Below are positions 8,787 through 17,762 of a DNA stretch of 64,000 bases, piece after piece. Each line of letters begins with the position of its first letter. Positions within the stretch are counted from its first letter, which is position 1. The stretch is from the NCBI RefSeq assembly GCF_013409255.1, contig NZ_JACCAS010000002.1:3462001-3526000 (forward strand), written 5' to 3'. The notes beneath the pieces were generated by a model. That model did not search any database, had not been told where the DNA came from, and saw only the letters and a program-made list of their open reading frames with translations. The DNA is from Paraburkholderia bryophila (GTDB lineage: Bacteria > Pseudomonadota > Gammaproteobacteria > Burkholderiales > Burkholderiaceae). Made by a program: the position numbers and the translations under genes.

Positions 8787-10010
8787 ATGAATGCGCCCGA
8801 ACTGACCGAAGACGAACACCTTGGCCTTTACCAACGCGCAACGGAGAACGGCGCTGAATGGTGGCGCGTCAGCGTCGCCGACCGCCCGGAAAACTATCGC
8901 CTCGAACATGGCGCGGACGACGGCGAGCGTACCGGCACGGTCGATATCGATCTGGTGGTCGATGCGGAAAATCTGCGCGCCAAGCTGAAGAAGTGGCGCC
9001 GCGAAGGCTTCGCGATCGATACCGGCGACACCGGCGCCGAGCACGGCGCGGCCGAACGGATCGCCTTCATGCCCGCCTTGCAGCGCGCCGCGGCGCTCGC
9101 GGCGGCGGCGAAACAGCGGCACGTGGAAGGCGTAAGCGAGAGCGTGCGCATCGGTCATGTCGACGTGCCCTGCGGCATGGATAGTCCGCTGGTGCCGCGC
9201 ATCAATCCCGCCTATCTGTTTTCCGAGCGCTTCAACGACATCGTCGAAGATATCGTCGAGAACCGCCGCGTCATGCTGATCGGCCACACTGGCGCCGGCA
9301 AGACCAGCCTGATCGAACAGGTCGCGGCGCGTTCGCGGCACGGCGTACTGCGCTCGAACATGAACGGGCAGACCACCGTCGGCGATTTCGTCGGCTTCTG
9401 GACAGTCAAGGGCGGCGAGACTTTATGGGTCGACGGCGTGCTGCCCACCGCGATGCGCGAGGGCCTGTGGCTGATCGTCGACGAAATCGACTTCGCCGAA
9501 CCGTCGATTCTCGCCGCGCTCACCGCCGTGCTCGAACCGCACGGCCGCCTCGTGCTGAAGGAGAAAGGCAACGAGATCGTGGCGCCGCATCCGGCGTTCC
9601 GGCTCTTCGCCACCGCGAACGCCGTCGGCGCGATGAGCCAGTTCCGTCATCTGTATCAGGGCGCCAATCTGATGAACGAGGCGTTTCTCGATCGCTGGCG
9701 CGTATATCTGCTCGACTATCTGTCGCCCGCCGAAGAAGCCGACGTGCTGATCCGCACGCTCGCCCCGCACATGACGCGCACGCTCGCCACCACGCTCGCT
9801 GCGATTGCCGCCGACTGCCGCGCGGCGTTCTCGCGCGAAGATCTGTCGAGCGCGTTCTCGACGCGGCGCCTGCTCGACTGGGCCGAACTGATGCTGCGCA
9901 CCGGCGACCCCGAACGCGCGGCCGGGCCGGCCATCTATGCGAAGGTGAGTCCGGAAGACGCCGCGTTGATTCGCGGCATCATTCGCCATCACATCGCGCC
10001 GGCCGCCTGA
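8787..10010 (+). CDS. CobS-like MoxR-type AAA+ ATPase
   Basis: A 407-residue ATPase whose core matches the cobaltochelatase subunit CobS. The Walker A motif is GHTGAGKTS (166-174), the Walker B LWLIVDEID (227-235), and the sensor segment HPAFRLFATANAVG follows. The phrase RVMLIGHTGAGKTSLIEQVAAR parallels the same part of CobS. An N-terminal domain of about 130 residues, charged and rich in Ala and Arg, precedes the AAA+ core and is larger than in CobS. It lies 11 bases upstream of a CobT-like VWA gene. In the family CobS/CobT drive cobalt insertion with CobN; related MoxR/VWA pairs remodel other proteins. No CobN is seen in the window, so the partner is unknown. Confidence 0.85.
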   Translation: MNAPELTEDEHLGLYQRATENGAEWWRVSVADRPENYRLEHGADDGERTGTVDIDLVVDAENLRAKLKKWRREGFAIDTGDTGAEHGAAERIAFMPALQRAAALAAAAKQRHVEGVSESVRIGHVDVPCGMDSPLVPRINPAYLFSERFNDIVEDIVENRRVMLIGHTGAGKTSLIEQVAARSRHGVLRSNMNGQTTVGDFVGFWTVKGGETLWVDGVLPTAMREGLWLIVDEIDFAEPSILAALTAVLEPHGRLVLKEKGNEIVAPHPAFRLFATANAVGAMSQFRHLYQGANLMNEAFLDRWRVYLLDYLSPAEEADVLIRTLAPHMTRTLATTLAAIAADCRAAFSREDLSSAFSTRRLLDWAELMLRTGDPERAAGPAIYAKVSPEDAALIRGIIRHHIAPAA

Positions 10011-10021
10011 ACGTGGGCACG

Positions 10022-11770
10022 ATGCACGCTCCGCACGACACGCGCGGCTTCACCTTCGAATCCACGCTCAGCAAAGTCGCCCGTGTGCTGACGGGGCAAT
10101 ACGGCGTGACGGTCGCGTTCAGTCCGGACGGGCCGCGCGTTGAACCTGGCCGGATCGTGATTCCCGATTACGAGCTGAACGGCGGCATCGAACGCGATGT
10201 GCTGATCGGCTATCTGGATCTGCTGGTGGCGCGCGCGAAACATGCGTCGCTCGCGGAGCTCGACGCGCTGCCAGCCGGTATCGAAGCGAAACTCGCGCAA
10301 GTGATCGACGACCGTCGCGTGTGCGGTGAATTGCTCGACGAGTATCCGGGCGCACGCTGGTTCATCGGCAAACTGCGCGTGCATGCAGCCGAACGTGTGC
10401 GGCAGCGCTGGTCGAAGCTGCATTGGCGCGACCGGCTGGTCTGGCTGGTGGAGCGCGCGCTGTGGGATGAGCCGCCGACGCGAACCGAAGCGGTCCATTC
10501 GCTGCTGGCCGCGTTGCATGCGTCGCAGGATCTGCTGCACGAAGCGCACGGCAGCCGCTCGACCGCGCAGAGCATCGCGACGGCGCGAGCGCTGGTGTCG
10601 CGGGTGCGTGCGTTGTCGGCGGGCGACGTGAACAGCATGGTCTTCACCGCGGACCCGGTCGAAGACATCGACACGGAAACGGCCGCGAGTTCGTCCGCGC
10701 CGCTCGACGACGAAGACGACACCGTGCTGCCCGATCACGACAGCGCGAATTCGCCGCCGTCGGATCGCAGCGGCGGCGCTCAGGCGGAGAACGCGGTCGG
10801 CATGGGCCAATCGCTCGGCGACGCGCAACAGCCTTCGGCGAATAGCGAAGGCGAAGCCGGCGCTGCGGTAGCCAACACGGTGCGCGCACAACTGTCCATT
10901 CCACTCGCCACCGAATTCGATGAGATCGCCGACCTCACCGGCCAGGACGACAGCGCGGCGTGGCGTGAACTTCGCGCGCAAGCCCGCGCGGACACCGCGC
11001 CGCTGAAGGAAAAACTCGAACGTGCGCTGAGCGCCGACGAACGCACACGCTGGCGCCGCGAGCAGGAGCGCGGCGAGATCGACCGTACCGCGCTCGCGAA
11101 ACTCGCCACCTCGCCCGGTTACCGCACGCCGTTTCGCACGCAGCGGGCGCACAAAGGGCGCGACGTGGCGGTCACGTTGCTGATCGACCGCAGCGGCTCG
11201 ATGGCCGGACGCAAGATCGAACTCGCGCGCCAATGCGCGACCGCGTTGTGCGATGCGCTGACGCAGTTGTCGTTCGATTGCGAGGTGCTGGGCTATTGCT
11301 CGGTCGAATCGGAGCCGATGCGTCAGCTTTATCAGCGGCAGCTTGCGGCGGGTGCGGATTTGCGGCGCTATAACCGCTTCGTCGAGCGGCTCGATCTGAA
11401 AGTCTACAAACGCTTCGGTGCGACGGATCTGAGCGGTATCGCGCGGATCGACTGCGGACACGAGAACCCCGACGGCGAAGCGCTCGCGTGGGCCGCGGCG
11501 CGTCTGGCCGATCATCAGGCCAGCCGGCGCATTCTGATGGTGTTCTCCGACGGTTATCCCTCGACCGGCGACGGCGACCCGCAAGTGCTGCGCAGCGATC
11601 TGCGCGAACGCGTGGCGGCGATCGGCCAGCGCGGCATCGAGTTGGTGGGGATCGGCGTGTTGACCGACGCCGTGGAGGATTTCTATCCGCACAACGTGGT
11701 GGTGAGCCGTCTCGCGGAACTACCGTCGACGGTGTTTTCCGTGCTGAGCACGATGCTGCTGAAGCGCTAG
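10022..11770 (+). CDS. CobT-like von Willebrand factor A protein
   Basis: A 582-residue partner of the upstream AAA+ protein. An acidic, Asp/Ser-rich linker (around residues 220-290) precedes the C-terminal VWA domain, as in cobaltochelatase CobT. The metal site motif DRSGS is at 389-393. Further CobT-type landmarks are NPDGEALAWAAARL and RILMVFSDGYPS, close to the CobT equivalents. ATG at 10022 is the chosen start; a GTG three codons earlier is also in frame and neither has a clear ribosome binding site, so coupling to the preceding gene is likely. The frame is open far upstream only as shadow of the ATPase gene. Either a chelatase subunit or a MoxR/VWA remodelling factor. Confidence 0.85.
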   Translation: MHAPHDTRGFTFESTLSKVARVLTGQYGVTVAFSPDGPRVEPGRIVIPDYELNGGIERDVLIGYLDLLVARAKHASLAELDALPAGIEAKLAQVIDDRRVCGELLDEYPGARWFIGKLRVHAAERVRQRWSKLHWRDRLVWLVERALWDEPPTRTEAVHSLLAALHASQDLLHEAHGSRSTAQSIATARALVSRVRALSAGDVNSMVFTADPVEDIDTETAASSSAPLDDEDDTVLPDHDSANSPPSDRSGGAQAENAVGMGQSLGDAQQPSANSEGEAGAAVANTVRAQLSIPLATEFDEIADLTGQDDSAAWRELRAQARADTAPLKEKLERALSADERTRWRREQERGEIDRTALAKLATSPGYRTPFRTQRAHKGRDVAVTLLIDRSGSMAGRKIELARQCATALCDALTQLSFDCEVLGYCSVESEPMRQLYQRQLAAGADLRRYNRFVERLDLKVYKRFGATDLSGIARIDCGHENPDGEALAWAAARLADHQASRRILMVFSDGYPSTGDGDPQVLRSDLRERVAAIGQRGIELVGIGVLTDAVEDFYPHNVVVSRLAELPSTVFSVLSTMLLKR

Positions 11771-11806
11771 CGCGGTTCCGTTCCGTTCAGCACTACCCTC
11801 ACCCGC

Positions 11807-12667
11807 TCAGAACGCGTTCAGCGGAATCTTCAGATAGCGCACGCCGTTCGCCTCCGGCTCCGGCAGCGCGCCCGCGCGGATATTGATCTGGATGGCTGGC
11901 AGAATCAGCGTCGGCATGCCGAGCGTGCGGTCGCGCGCGGTGCGCAGCGCGACGAACGCCTCCTCGCTCACGCCGTCGTGCAAATGGATATTGTCGCGGC
12001 GCTGTTCGGCCACCGTGGTCTGCCAGCGCGGCTCGCGCGACGGCGGCGGATAGTCGTGGCACATGCACAGCCGCGTTTGCGGCGGTAGCGCCAGCAACGC
12101 GCGCGCGGACTCGTACAGCGTGCCCGCGTCGCCGCCCGGAAAATCGCAGCGCGCCGAGCCGAGGTCCGGCATGAACAGCGTATCGCCGACGAATACCGCA
12201 TCGCCGATCCGGTATGCCATGTCGGCGGGCGTATGACCCGGCACATGCAGCGCCTCGCCGCGCAATCCGCCGATGCTGAAGGTCTCGCCCGGTGCGAACA
12301 GATGATCGAACTGGCGGCCGTCGGTGCGCATCTCGTCGGCCAGATTGAACACACGTTTGAACACGCCCTGCACGACGCAAATGTCCGCGCCGATGGCGAT
12401 CCTGCCGCCCAGCGTGTCCTTCAGATACGGCGCTGCCGAAACGTGATCGGCATGGGCGTGTGTTTCCAGCAACCATTCGACCTGCAAGCCATGGGCTTTG
12501 ACAAAGTCCACGACGCGTTCCGCCGACGCCGTCGACGTATGCCCGGACTTCGGGTCGTAGTCGAGCACCGGGTCGATCACCGCGCAGGCCGAGCCTTCGG
12601 CGGCGAACACCACATACGTGAACGTGCCGGTCGTGGTGTCGTAGAACGCTTCGATCAACGGGCTCAT
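11807..12667 (-). CDS. Metallo-beta-lactamase-fold hydrolase, persulfide-dioxygenase-like
   Basis: A 286-residue MBL-fold protein related to ETHE1/Blh-type persulfide dioxygenases and glyoxalase II. The metal motif THAHADH is followed by HVPGHTPADM, a VFVGDTLF aspartate and CHDYPPP near the C-terminus, the pattern of this subgroup. Persulfide dioxygenases use one iron to turn glutathione persulfide into sulfite. The start MSPLIEAFYD matches the family; in-frame ATGs 12, 30 and 48 bases upstream exist, of which the one at 12679 also has a fair ribosome binding site. It is followed at the 3' side by the convergent CobT-like gene and preceded by a truncated glutamine amidotransferase on the same strand. 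Confidence 0.88.
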   Translation of the reverse strand: MSPLIEAFYDTTTGTFTYVVFAAEGSACAVIDPVLDYDPKSGHTSTASAERVVDFVKAHGLQVEWLLETHAHADHVSAAPYLKDTLGGRIAIGADICVVQGVFKRVFNLADEMRTDGRQFDHLFAPGETFSIGGLRGEALHVPGHTPADMAYRIGDAVFVGDTLFMPDLGSARCDFPGGDAGTLYESARALLALPPQTRLCMCHDYPPPSREPRWQTTVAEQRRDNIHLHDGVSEEAFVALRTARDRTLGMPTLILPAIQINIRAGALPEPEANGVRYLKIPLNAF

Positions 12668-12711
12668 GCTCTGCTCCATGCGACTGATCCTGCTCATCCT
12701 GCTCCTGAGGT

Positions 12712-12954
12712 TCACGCCAGTTGCGGCTTGAACGGATATTGCTCGATCGTGCCGCCGCGCGCCGGCTGGATGCAGCGGTAACGAAACGGAATGTCGGTCG
12801 GGTGGCCGTACCAGCCGATGCCGAAGCCGTCGCCGTTCGTGGTGGTATGGCCGAGCCGCGAATGCAGGCTCTGATCGATCAGCGAGTGTTTCGCGTTGAA
12901 CAGCACCGTTTCGAGCTGAAGCGGGTTACCTGTATAAGCGAGCCAGCGGCACAT
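12712..12954 (-). pseudogene. Shortened class II glutamine amidotransferase (N- and C-terminal ends joined)
   Basis: The 80-residue frame begins MCRWLAYTGNP with a good GGAGAG site. Cys2 would be the Ntn nucleophile. It continues with TTTNGDGFGIGWYG, the conserved core of YafJ-type class II glutamine amidotransferases, which are normally about 250-280 residues long. After roughly 65 residues it jumps to RGGTIEQYPFKPQ, which looks like the very end of the same family. The central catalytic part is missing, so the protein should be inactive. There is no room downstream for the lost part: the next gene starts 45 bases on. Confidence 0.75.
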
Positions 12955-13045
12955 TGGGTTCTCTCCGGTCCGATGCAACCTGGCGACGGTTGCGCTCTGC
13001 TGCGACACAACGCTCCGGCGCGGCAGGCTGCCGCCCGGCCCGACA

Positions 13046-13723
13046 CTACTTGATCACCGGCTGCAACGTCGCGATCGGAATCAGGAATTCGGAGAAGCCG
13101 GTCAACATGATCTGCACGCCAATACACAACAGCAGAAACGACGAGACGCGCATCGCGACCTTGGTGCCTTCCACGCCAAGGTAACGGGCGAAAATCACTG
13201 CACGGCTGTATACCAGATAGACGCTGAGCGCCACCAGCAGGGAGATAACCACCGACGCAACGCTCGACAACACGAACTCGGACAGCTTGTGCGTGCGGTT
13301 CGCGGTCAGCGCGATCGCCGTGGCAATCGAGCCCGGCCCGGTAGTCAGTGGAATGGTGAACGGGAAGAACGCCTTCGACATGGCGTTGTCCGCGTCGACG
13401 CGTTTCACCGCCGGTTGTTCGGCCGGCTGGGTGTCGGGCGCATTGAGCATCTGCCAGCCGCCGACCGCGACCGCAAGGCCGCCGCCAATGCGCAGCGCCT
13501 GCATCGAAATGCCGAAGAAATGCAGGATCGGGGTGCCGATAAAGAACGCCACCAGCAGCACGCAGACCACGTTGATGGCGATCTTGCGGGCGAGCGCGGT
13601 GCGCTCCTCGGTGGTCAACGACGCAGTCCGGTCAAGGAAGACAAATGCAATGCCGATCGGGTTGATGATGCTGATCAGCCCGGTGAAGCCAAACAGAATG
13701 TCCGAGATCAGACTTTCGACCAT
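13046..13723 (-). CDS. MarC-family integral membrane protein
   Basis: A 225-residue inner-membrane protein with six predicted transmembrane helices. The family signature INPIGIAFVFL near residue 20 and the segment FPFTIPLTTGPGSIA in the middle are typical of MarC/UPF0056. Family members were once linked to antibiotic resistance but no transport substrate is established. ATG at 13723; stop is about 90 bases from the amidotransferase remnant. Confidence 0.92.
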   Translation of the reverse strand: MVESLISDILFGFTGLISIINPIGIAFVFLDRTASLTTEERTALARKIAINVVCVLLVAFFIGTPILHFFGISMQALRIGGGLAVAVGGWQMLNAPDTQPAEQPAVKRVDADNAMSKAFFPFTIPLTTGPGSIATAIALTANRTHKLSEFVLSSVASVVISLLVALSVYLVYSRAVIFARYLGVEGTKVAMRVSSFLLLCIGVQIMLTGFSEFLIPIATLQPVIK

Positions 13724-14021
13724 ATGCGTTTTCCGTGATGAACGACTGCTCGCGTCGCGTGACCGGGATGATATCGCGCCGCGCCAGCCAGCACCGCATA
13801 AAGTGCGCTAGCGGCACGCTTGCCACTGTCTCGTCACCGCGGACGCTGCGCATTGCAGCGCAGCAAGCCGCGCGAAAAACACGCAAAAAAGATGCACGCG
13901 CAACTTTCGGAAAGCCTACACTTTTTTGACTTACTTTACGTACCCAAAGCATCAGGCATAAAGTCCCCAGCGAAGCCGCACTTTCAACGAGACGTACTTA
14001 CCGGTTCGAGGAGTCGCCCCC
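13724..14021. other. Intergenic region between marC-like and DUF3311 genes
   Basis: About 300 bases of divergent upstream sequence. A TTGACT hexamer at 13926-13931 could be a -35 box for the rightward operon, but no well-spaced -10 box is visible. An AGGAG site stands just before the DUF3311 start. Nothing else is supported. Confidence 0.4.
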
Positions 14022-14240
14022 ATGTTGCTTCGTGTACTCGCCGCGCTGCCGTTCGTCGGCATATTGCTCGGTGTTCCGTTCGTGAATCGCGTCGAACCGC
14101 TGATGCTCGGCATGCCGTTCGTGCTGGCCTGGATCGTCATGTGGGTCGTGCTCAGTGCGATCATCATGGCGGTCGTCTACCGTCTGGACCCGTCCAACCG
14201 TCAACTCGCCGCCGTCGAAGGCGAGGAGGTCCGCCCATGA
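14022..14240 (+). CDS. DUF3311 small membrane protein
   Basis: A 72-residue protein with two hydrophobic helices (residues about 5-22 and 30-53), of the DUF3311 type. These proteins are regularly encoded just before sodium:solute symporters and are thought to be accessory subunits. A GAGGAG site precedes the ATG. The stop codon overlaps the start of the symporter gene in an ATGA arrangement, so the two are translated together. Confidence 0.88.
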   Translation: MLLRVLAALPFVGILLGVPFVNRVEPLMLGMPFVLAWIVMWVVLSAIIMAVVYRLDPSNRQLAAVEGEEVRP

Positions 14241-15709
14241 GCGCCCTGCTGATCATTGCGGCGATTACGCTGTTCGCGCTGTACCTCGGCATACGCGCGC
14301 GGCGCGGCCACGACATGAGCCTCGAACAATGGACGGTGGGCGGCCGCAGCTTCGGCACCGCGTTCGTGTTCCTGCTGATGGCCGGCGAGATCTACACCAC
14401 CTTTACCTTCCTCGGCGGCAGCGGTTTCGCCTATGGCAAGGGCGCGCCGGTCTACTACATTCTCGCGTACGGCACGCTCGCTTACATCATCTCGTACTGG
14501 ATGCTGCCGCCCATCTGGCGTTATGCGAGAGACCACCGGCTCGTGTCGCAACCGCACTTCTTCGCGCGCAAATACGACAGCCCGGCGCTCGGCACCCTGG
14601 TCGCGCTGGTGGGTGTCGCCGCACTGATTCCGTACCTCGTGCTGCAACTCAAGGGGCTCGGCATTATCGTCGCGACCGCGTCGTACGGCGCGATTTCGTC
14701 GACCACGGCGATCTGGATCGGCGCCGCCGTCGTGACCGCTTACGTGATCGTCTCCGGCGTGCGCGGCTCGGCGTGGAATTCGGTGGTGAAGGACACGCTG
14801 ATCCTCGCGATCGTGCTGTTCCTCGGCATCTATCTGCCGATTCACTACTACGGCGGCTTCAGCGACATGTTCCGCGCGATCGACACCGCCCGCCCCGGCT
14901 TCCTGACGTTCCCGGCCAAGGGCTCGAGCGTGACCTGGTTCCAGTCGACGGTGCTGCTGACCGCGCTGGGCTTCTTCATGTGGCCGCACTCGTTCGGCTC
15001 GATCTTCACCGCACGGGACGAACGCATCTTCCGCCGCAACGCGATGGTGCTGCCGCTATACCAGTTGATCCTGCTGTTCGTGTTCTTCGTCGGCTTCGCC
15101 GCAACGCTGAAGGTGCCGGGCCTCAAGGGCGGCGACATCGACCTGTCGCTGTTCCGCCTGTCGCTGCAAACCTTCGACCCGTGGTTCGTCGGCGTAATCG
15201 GCGGGGCCGGCATTCTGACCGCGCTGGTGCCGGGCTCCATGATCCTGACCTCGGCCTCCACGCTGCTTGCCAACGACGTCTACCGCGGCATGGTGAACCG
15301 CAACGCGTCGGACGCCACGGTGACCAACCTGGCGCGGCTGCTCGTACCGGTGGTGGCGCTGGTGGCGGTCGGCTTCACGCTGCATGGCGGCGAAACGATC
15401 GTGGCCCTGCTGCTGATGGGTTACAGCTTCGTGACGCAGTTGTTCCCGGCGGTGATCTGCAGCCTGCGGCCGCATAACCGCGCGACCAAGCAAGGCGCGT
15501 TCTGCGGGATTCTCGCCGGGGTGGCGGTGGTCACGATCACGACCACGATGCACCTGAGCGTGGGCCAGTTGATGCCGTTCCTGCCCGACGCGCTGAAGGA
15601 CGTCAACATCGGCTTCCTGGCGCTGGCGGTGAACATCATCGTGTTCGCGGTAGTCAGTGCGCTGACGCAGCCGCATCCGGCCGAACAGACGCACGCGCCG
15701 GTGCATTAA
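14237..15709 (+). CDS. Sodium:solute symporter (SSS family)
   Basis: A 490-residue inner-membrane transporter with about 13 hydrophobic helices. It starts with a long N-terminal helix, then SLEQWTVGGRSFG, a signature of SSS proteins, followed by LLMAGEIYTTFTFLGG. It probably imports an organic solute with sodium ions; monocarboxylates or amino acids are common substrates in this branch, but nothing here fixes it. GAGGAGG precedes the ATG, which overlaps the DUF3311 stop. Confidence 0.92.
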   Translation: MSALLIIAAITLFALYLGIRARRGHDMSLEQWTVGGRSFGTAFVFLLMAGEIYTTFTFLGGSGFAYGKGAPVYYILAYGTLAYIISYWMLPPIWRYARDHRLVSQPHFFARKYDSPALGTLVALVGVAALIPYLVLQLKGLGIIVATASYGAISSTTAIWIGAAVVTAYVIVSGVRGSAWNSVVKDTLILAIVLFLGIYLPIHYYGGFSDMFRAIDTARPGFLTFPAKGSSVTWFQSTVLLTALGFFMWPHSFGSIFTARDERIFRRNAMVLPLYQLILLFVFFVGFAATLKVPGLKGGDIDLSLFRLSLQTFDPWFVGVIGGAGILTALVPGSMILTSASTLLANDVYRGMVNRNASDATVTNLARLLVPVVALVAVGFTLHGGETIVALLLMGYSFVTQLFPAVICSLRPHNRATKQGAFCGILAGVAVVTITTTMHLSVGQLMPFLPDALKDVNIGFLALAVNIIVFAVVSALTQPHPAEQTHAPVH

Positions 15710-15730
15710 ACCTCGCGTTGAGCAGGACTT

Positions 15731-15763
15731 GAAAGGGCTGTCGCCGTCGGCGACGGCCCTTTC
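15731..15763 (+). terminator. Hairpin terminator after the symporter
   Basis: Long stem formed by GAAAGGGC-T-GTCGCC and GGCGAC-G-GCCCTTTC with a three-base loop, 21 bases after the symporter stop codon. The run of T after it is short, but the stem is strong. Confidence 0.75.
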
Positions 15764-16018
15764 CCGTTTACGCGGCTTCTGCGCGAGTTGTCGCGAAGAC
15801 AGCCGCGCGCGGAATGTCAAATCTACATAAGAATGAAAAAACCGCCCGCGTTCCAGCGCGAACGTCACGGCGAAATACAGCGGCCCGCACTGCAACACAA
15901 ACCCGCGCCCGTCGCGCGAATCTTCCGCCCGCGCCGGGCACACCCCTTGCTGAACAGACATGTCGCCGAATCCCGCCGCACTGTGCAAGTGCAAAAATTT
16001 GCGTCCCTGGGGGCCAAC
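15764..16018. other. Upstream region of glgA
   Basis: About 250 bases between the symporter terminator and the glgA start. It should contain the glgA promoter and 5' leader. The glgA frame stays open through it, but that translation is basic and unlike GlgA. Confidence 0.4.
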
Positions 16019-17662
16019 TTGTCGCTCAACGTTCTTCTTGTCGCTTCCGAAGCCCTGCCGCTCGCCAAATCCGGCGGCCTCGGCGACATGGTCAGTGCTT
16101 ACGCCGCCGCGCTGCGCGATGCCGGCGTCGATGTGTCGATTCTGATGCCTGCTTATCCCGAGGCGCTCGAACGCGCCCTCGACGTCGCGCCCGTTGCGCG
16201 CATGACCGGCCTGCCCGGCGGCGACGCACGGCTGCTGCGCGCGCGGATGCCCGACACCGGCGTCACGGTGCTGCTGCTGCAAATGGATCACCTGTTCGCC
16301 CGCGAAGGTCTGTACCGCGATCCGCAAGGGCGCGACTACCTCGACAACCTGACGCGCTTCGCGTCGCTCGCCGCGGCGGCCACACGTATCGCACGCGGCG
16401 TGCGTAATCTGAAGCGCCCCGACATCGTGCACGCGCACGATTGGCATGCAGGCCTCACGCCGCTTTATATGCGGCTCGCGGGCGTCGCCGCGAGAAGCGT
16501 CTTCACGATTCATAACCTCGCCTTCCAGGGCAACCATCCGCTCGCAATGGGCGGCTGGATCGGCGTGCCGTCCGACTTGCTGACACCCGCGCTGTCCGAC
16601 GAACGCAGCATCGAGTTCTACGGCTCGCTGAGCATGATGAAAGCGGGCATCGTCCACGCCGACCGCGTCAACACGGTCAGCCGGCGCTATGCGCGCGAGA
16701 TTCTGACGTCCCGCTTCGGTCACGGCATGGAAGGCGTGTTGCAGGCGCAGGCGGGCAAGCTGTCCGGCATCGTCAACGGGATCGATACGGTCGCATGGAA
16801 TCCGGCGACCGATTCACAGATTGCCCGTCCCTATTCCGTCGACGACACCGCCGGCAAGCAGGCCTGCAAGCGCGAGTTGCAACAGGCGTTCGGGCTGACG
16901 CGCGATCCGTTCGCGCCGCTGGTCGCGATCGGCAGCCGGCTGACCGAACAGAAGCTCGCCGACGTCGTGGCGCGGGCGCTGCCCACGCTGCTCGAACGGC
17001 ATCCGCGTCTGCAATTCGCGATTCTCGGTCAGGGCGAGCCCGCGCTCGAACTGGCGCTGCAGCAACTGGCGGCGGCGTGGCCTGGACGGGTCGGCGTGCA
17101 GATCGGCTATGACGAACAGCGCGCGCATAGGCTGCACGCGGGTGCGGACATGCTGCTGCATGGCAGCCGCTTCGAGCCCTGCGGACTCACCCAACTTTAT
17201 GCGATGCGTTACGGCACGATTCCGGTGGCGTCGCGCGTGGGTGGGTTGGCGGATACGATCGTCGATTACCTGCCGCTCGAGGCGCCCGATCCGCGTGAGC
17301 CGCGTGACGTGCGGCTCATGCACGGTGAAGCCTGCGCGACCGGCTTTCTGTTCGACGGCGAGCAAGTGGACGATGTCGTGCATGCGCTCGGACGAGCCCT
17401 CGCCGCGTTCGTGCAGCCGGCGTCGTGGCACGCGTTGCAGCGCAATGCGATGAGCCGCGATTTCGGCTGGGAAGCGTCGACCGCGAACTATCTCGCGTTG
17501 TATGCGGAGATGGTCGATGCGCGCCCGGCGCTGCGCGAGACGCGGGTTCGCAAGACACCGGTTCGGGCTCGCGCGGCGGGTACCTCGGGTGGGACGCGCC
17601 AGGCTGCTCGTGCGGATGAGGGGTTCAACGCGGGCGTCGGGGAGATGGCGCGCAGTGCGTGA
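16019..17662 (+). CDS. glgA: Glycogen synthase GlgA
   Basis: Transfers glucose from ADP-glucose to growing alpha-1,4-glucan; GT5 family, cytosolic. The N-terminal substrate loop KSGGLGD (residues 16-22) is intact, and the C-terminal GT-B half carries SRFEPCGLTQLYAMRYGT. The protein is 547 residues, longer than the usual 480-530 because of a basic C-terminal tail of about 50 residues. I chose TTG at 16019, giving LSLNVLLVASEA, since this is where GlgA proteins begin and a GGGGG stretch lies just upstream; the frame is open to 15788 but that part does not resemble the family. No other glycogen gene is adjacent. Confidence 0.9.
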   Translation: MSLNVLLVASEALPLAKSGGLGDMVSAYAAALRDAGVDVSILMPAYPEALERALDVAPVARMTGLPGGDARLLRARMPDTGVTVLLLQMDHLFAREGLYRDPQGRDYLDNLTRFASLAAAATRIARGVRNLKRPDIVHAHDWHAGLTPLYMRLAGVAARSVFTIHNLAFQGNHPLAMGGWIGVPSDLLTPALSDERSIEFYGSLSMMKAGIVHADRVNTVSRRYAREILTSRFGHGMEGVLQAQAGKLSGIVNGIDTVAWNPATDSQIARPYSVDDTAGKQACKRELQQAFGLTRDPFAPLVAIGSRLTEQKLADVVARALPTLLERHPRLQFAILGQGEPALELALQQLAAAWPGRVGVQIGYDEQRAHRLHAGADMLLHGSRFEPCGLTQLYAMRYGTIPVASRVGGLADTIVDYLPLEAPDPREPRDVRLMHGEACATGFLFDGEQVDDVVHALGRALAAFVQPASWHALQRNAMSRDFGWEASTANYLALYAEMVDARPALRETRVRKTPVRARAAGTSGGTRQAARADEGFNAGVGEMARSA

Positions 17663-17762
17663 CCCGCGCTTCGAATAACCCCACGCGGCAACGGTTGAAC
17701 GACCCGACGCCGCGTCCCGCAAGTTAAGCTCGCCGGCACACTCGTCTTTCCTGGAGTTGCCG

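Noticed and set aside
8474..8788. A 104-codon minus-strand frame in the porin/CobS-like spacer
   Set aside because: No ribosome binding site or conserved features, and it covers the region that must hold the porin promoter.
9989..11692. A 567-codon minus-strand frame opposite the CobT-like gene
   Set aside because: Arginine-rich shadow; plus strand encodes the VWA protein.
15056..16723. A 555-codon minus-strand frame across the end of the symporter gene and glgA
   Set aside because: Spans two convincing plus-strand genes and a terminator and has no recognisable protein.
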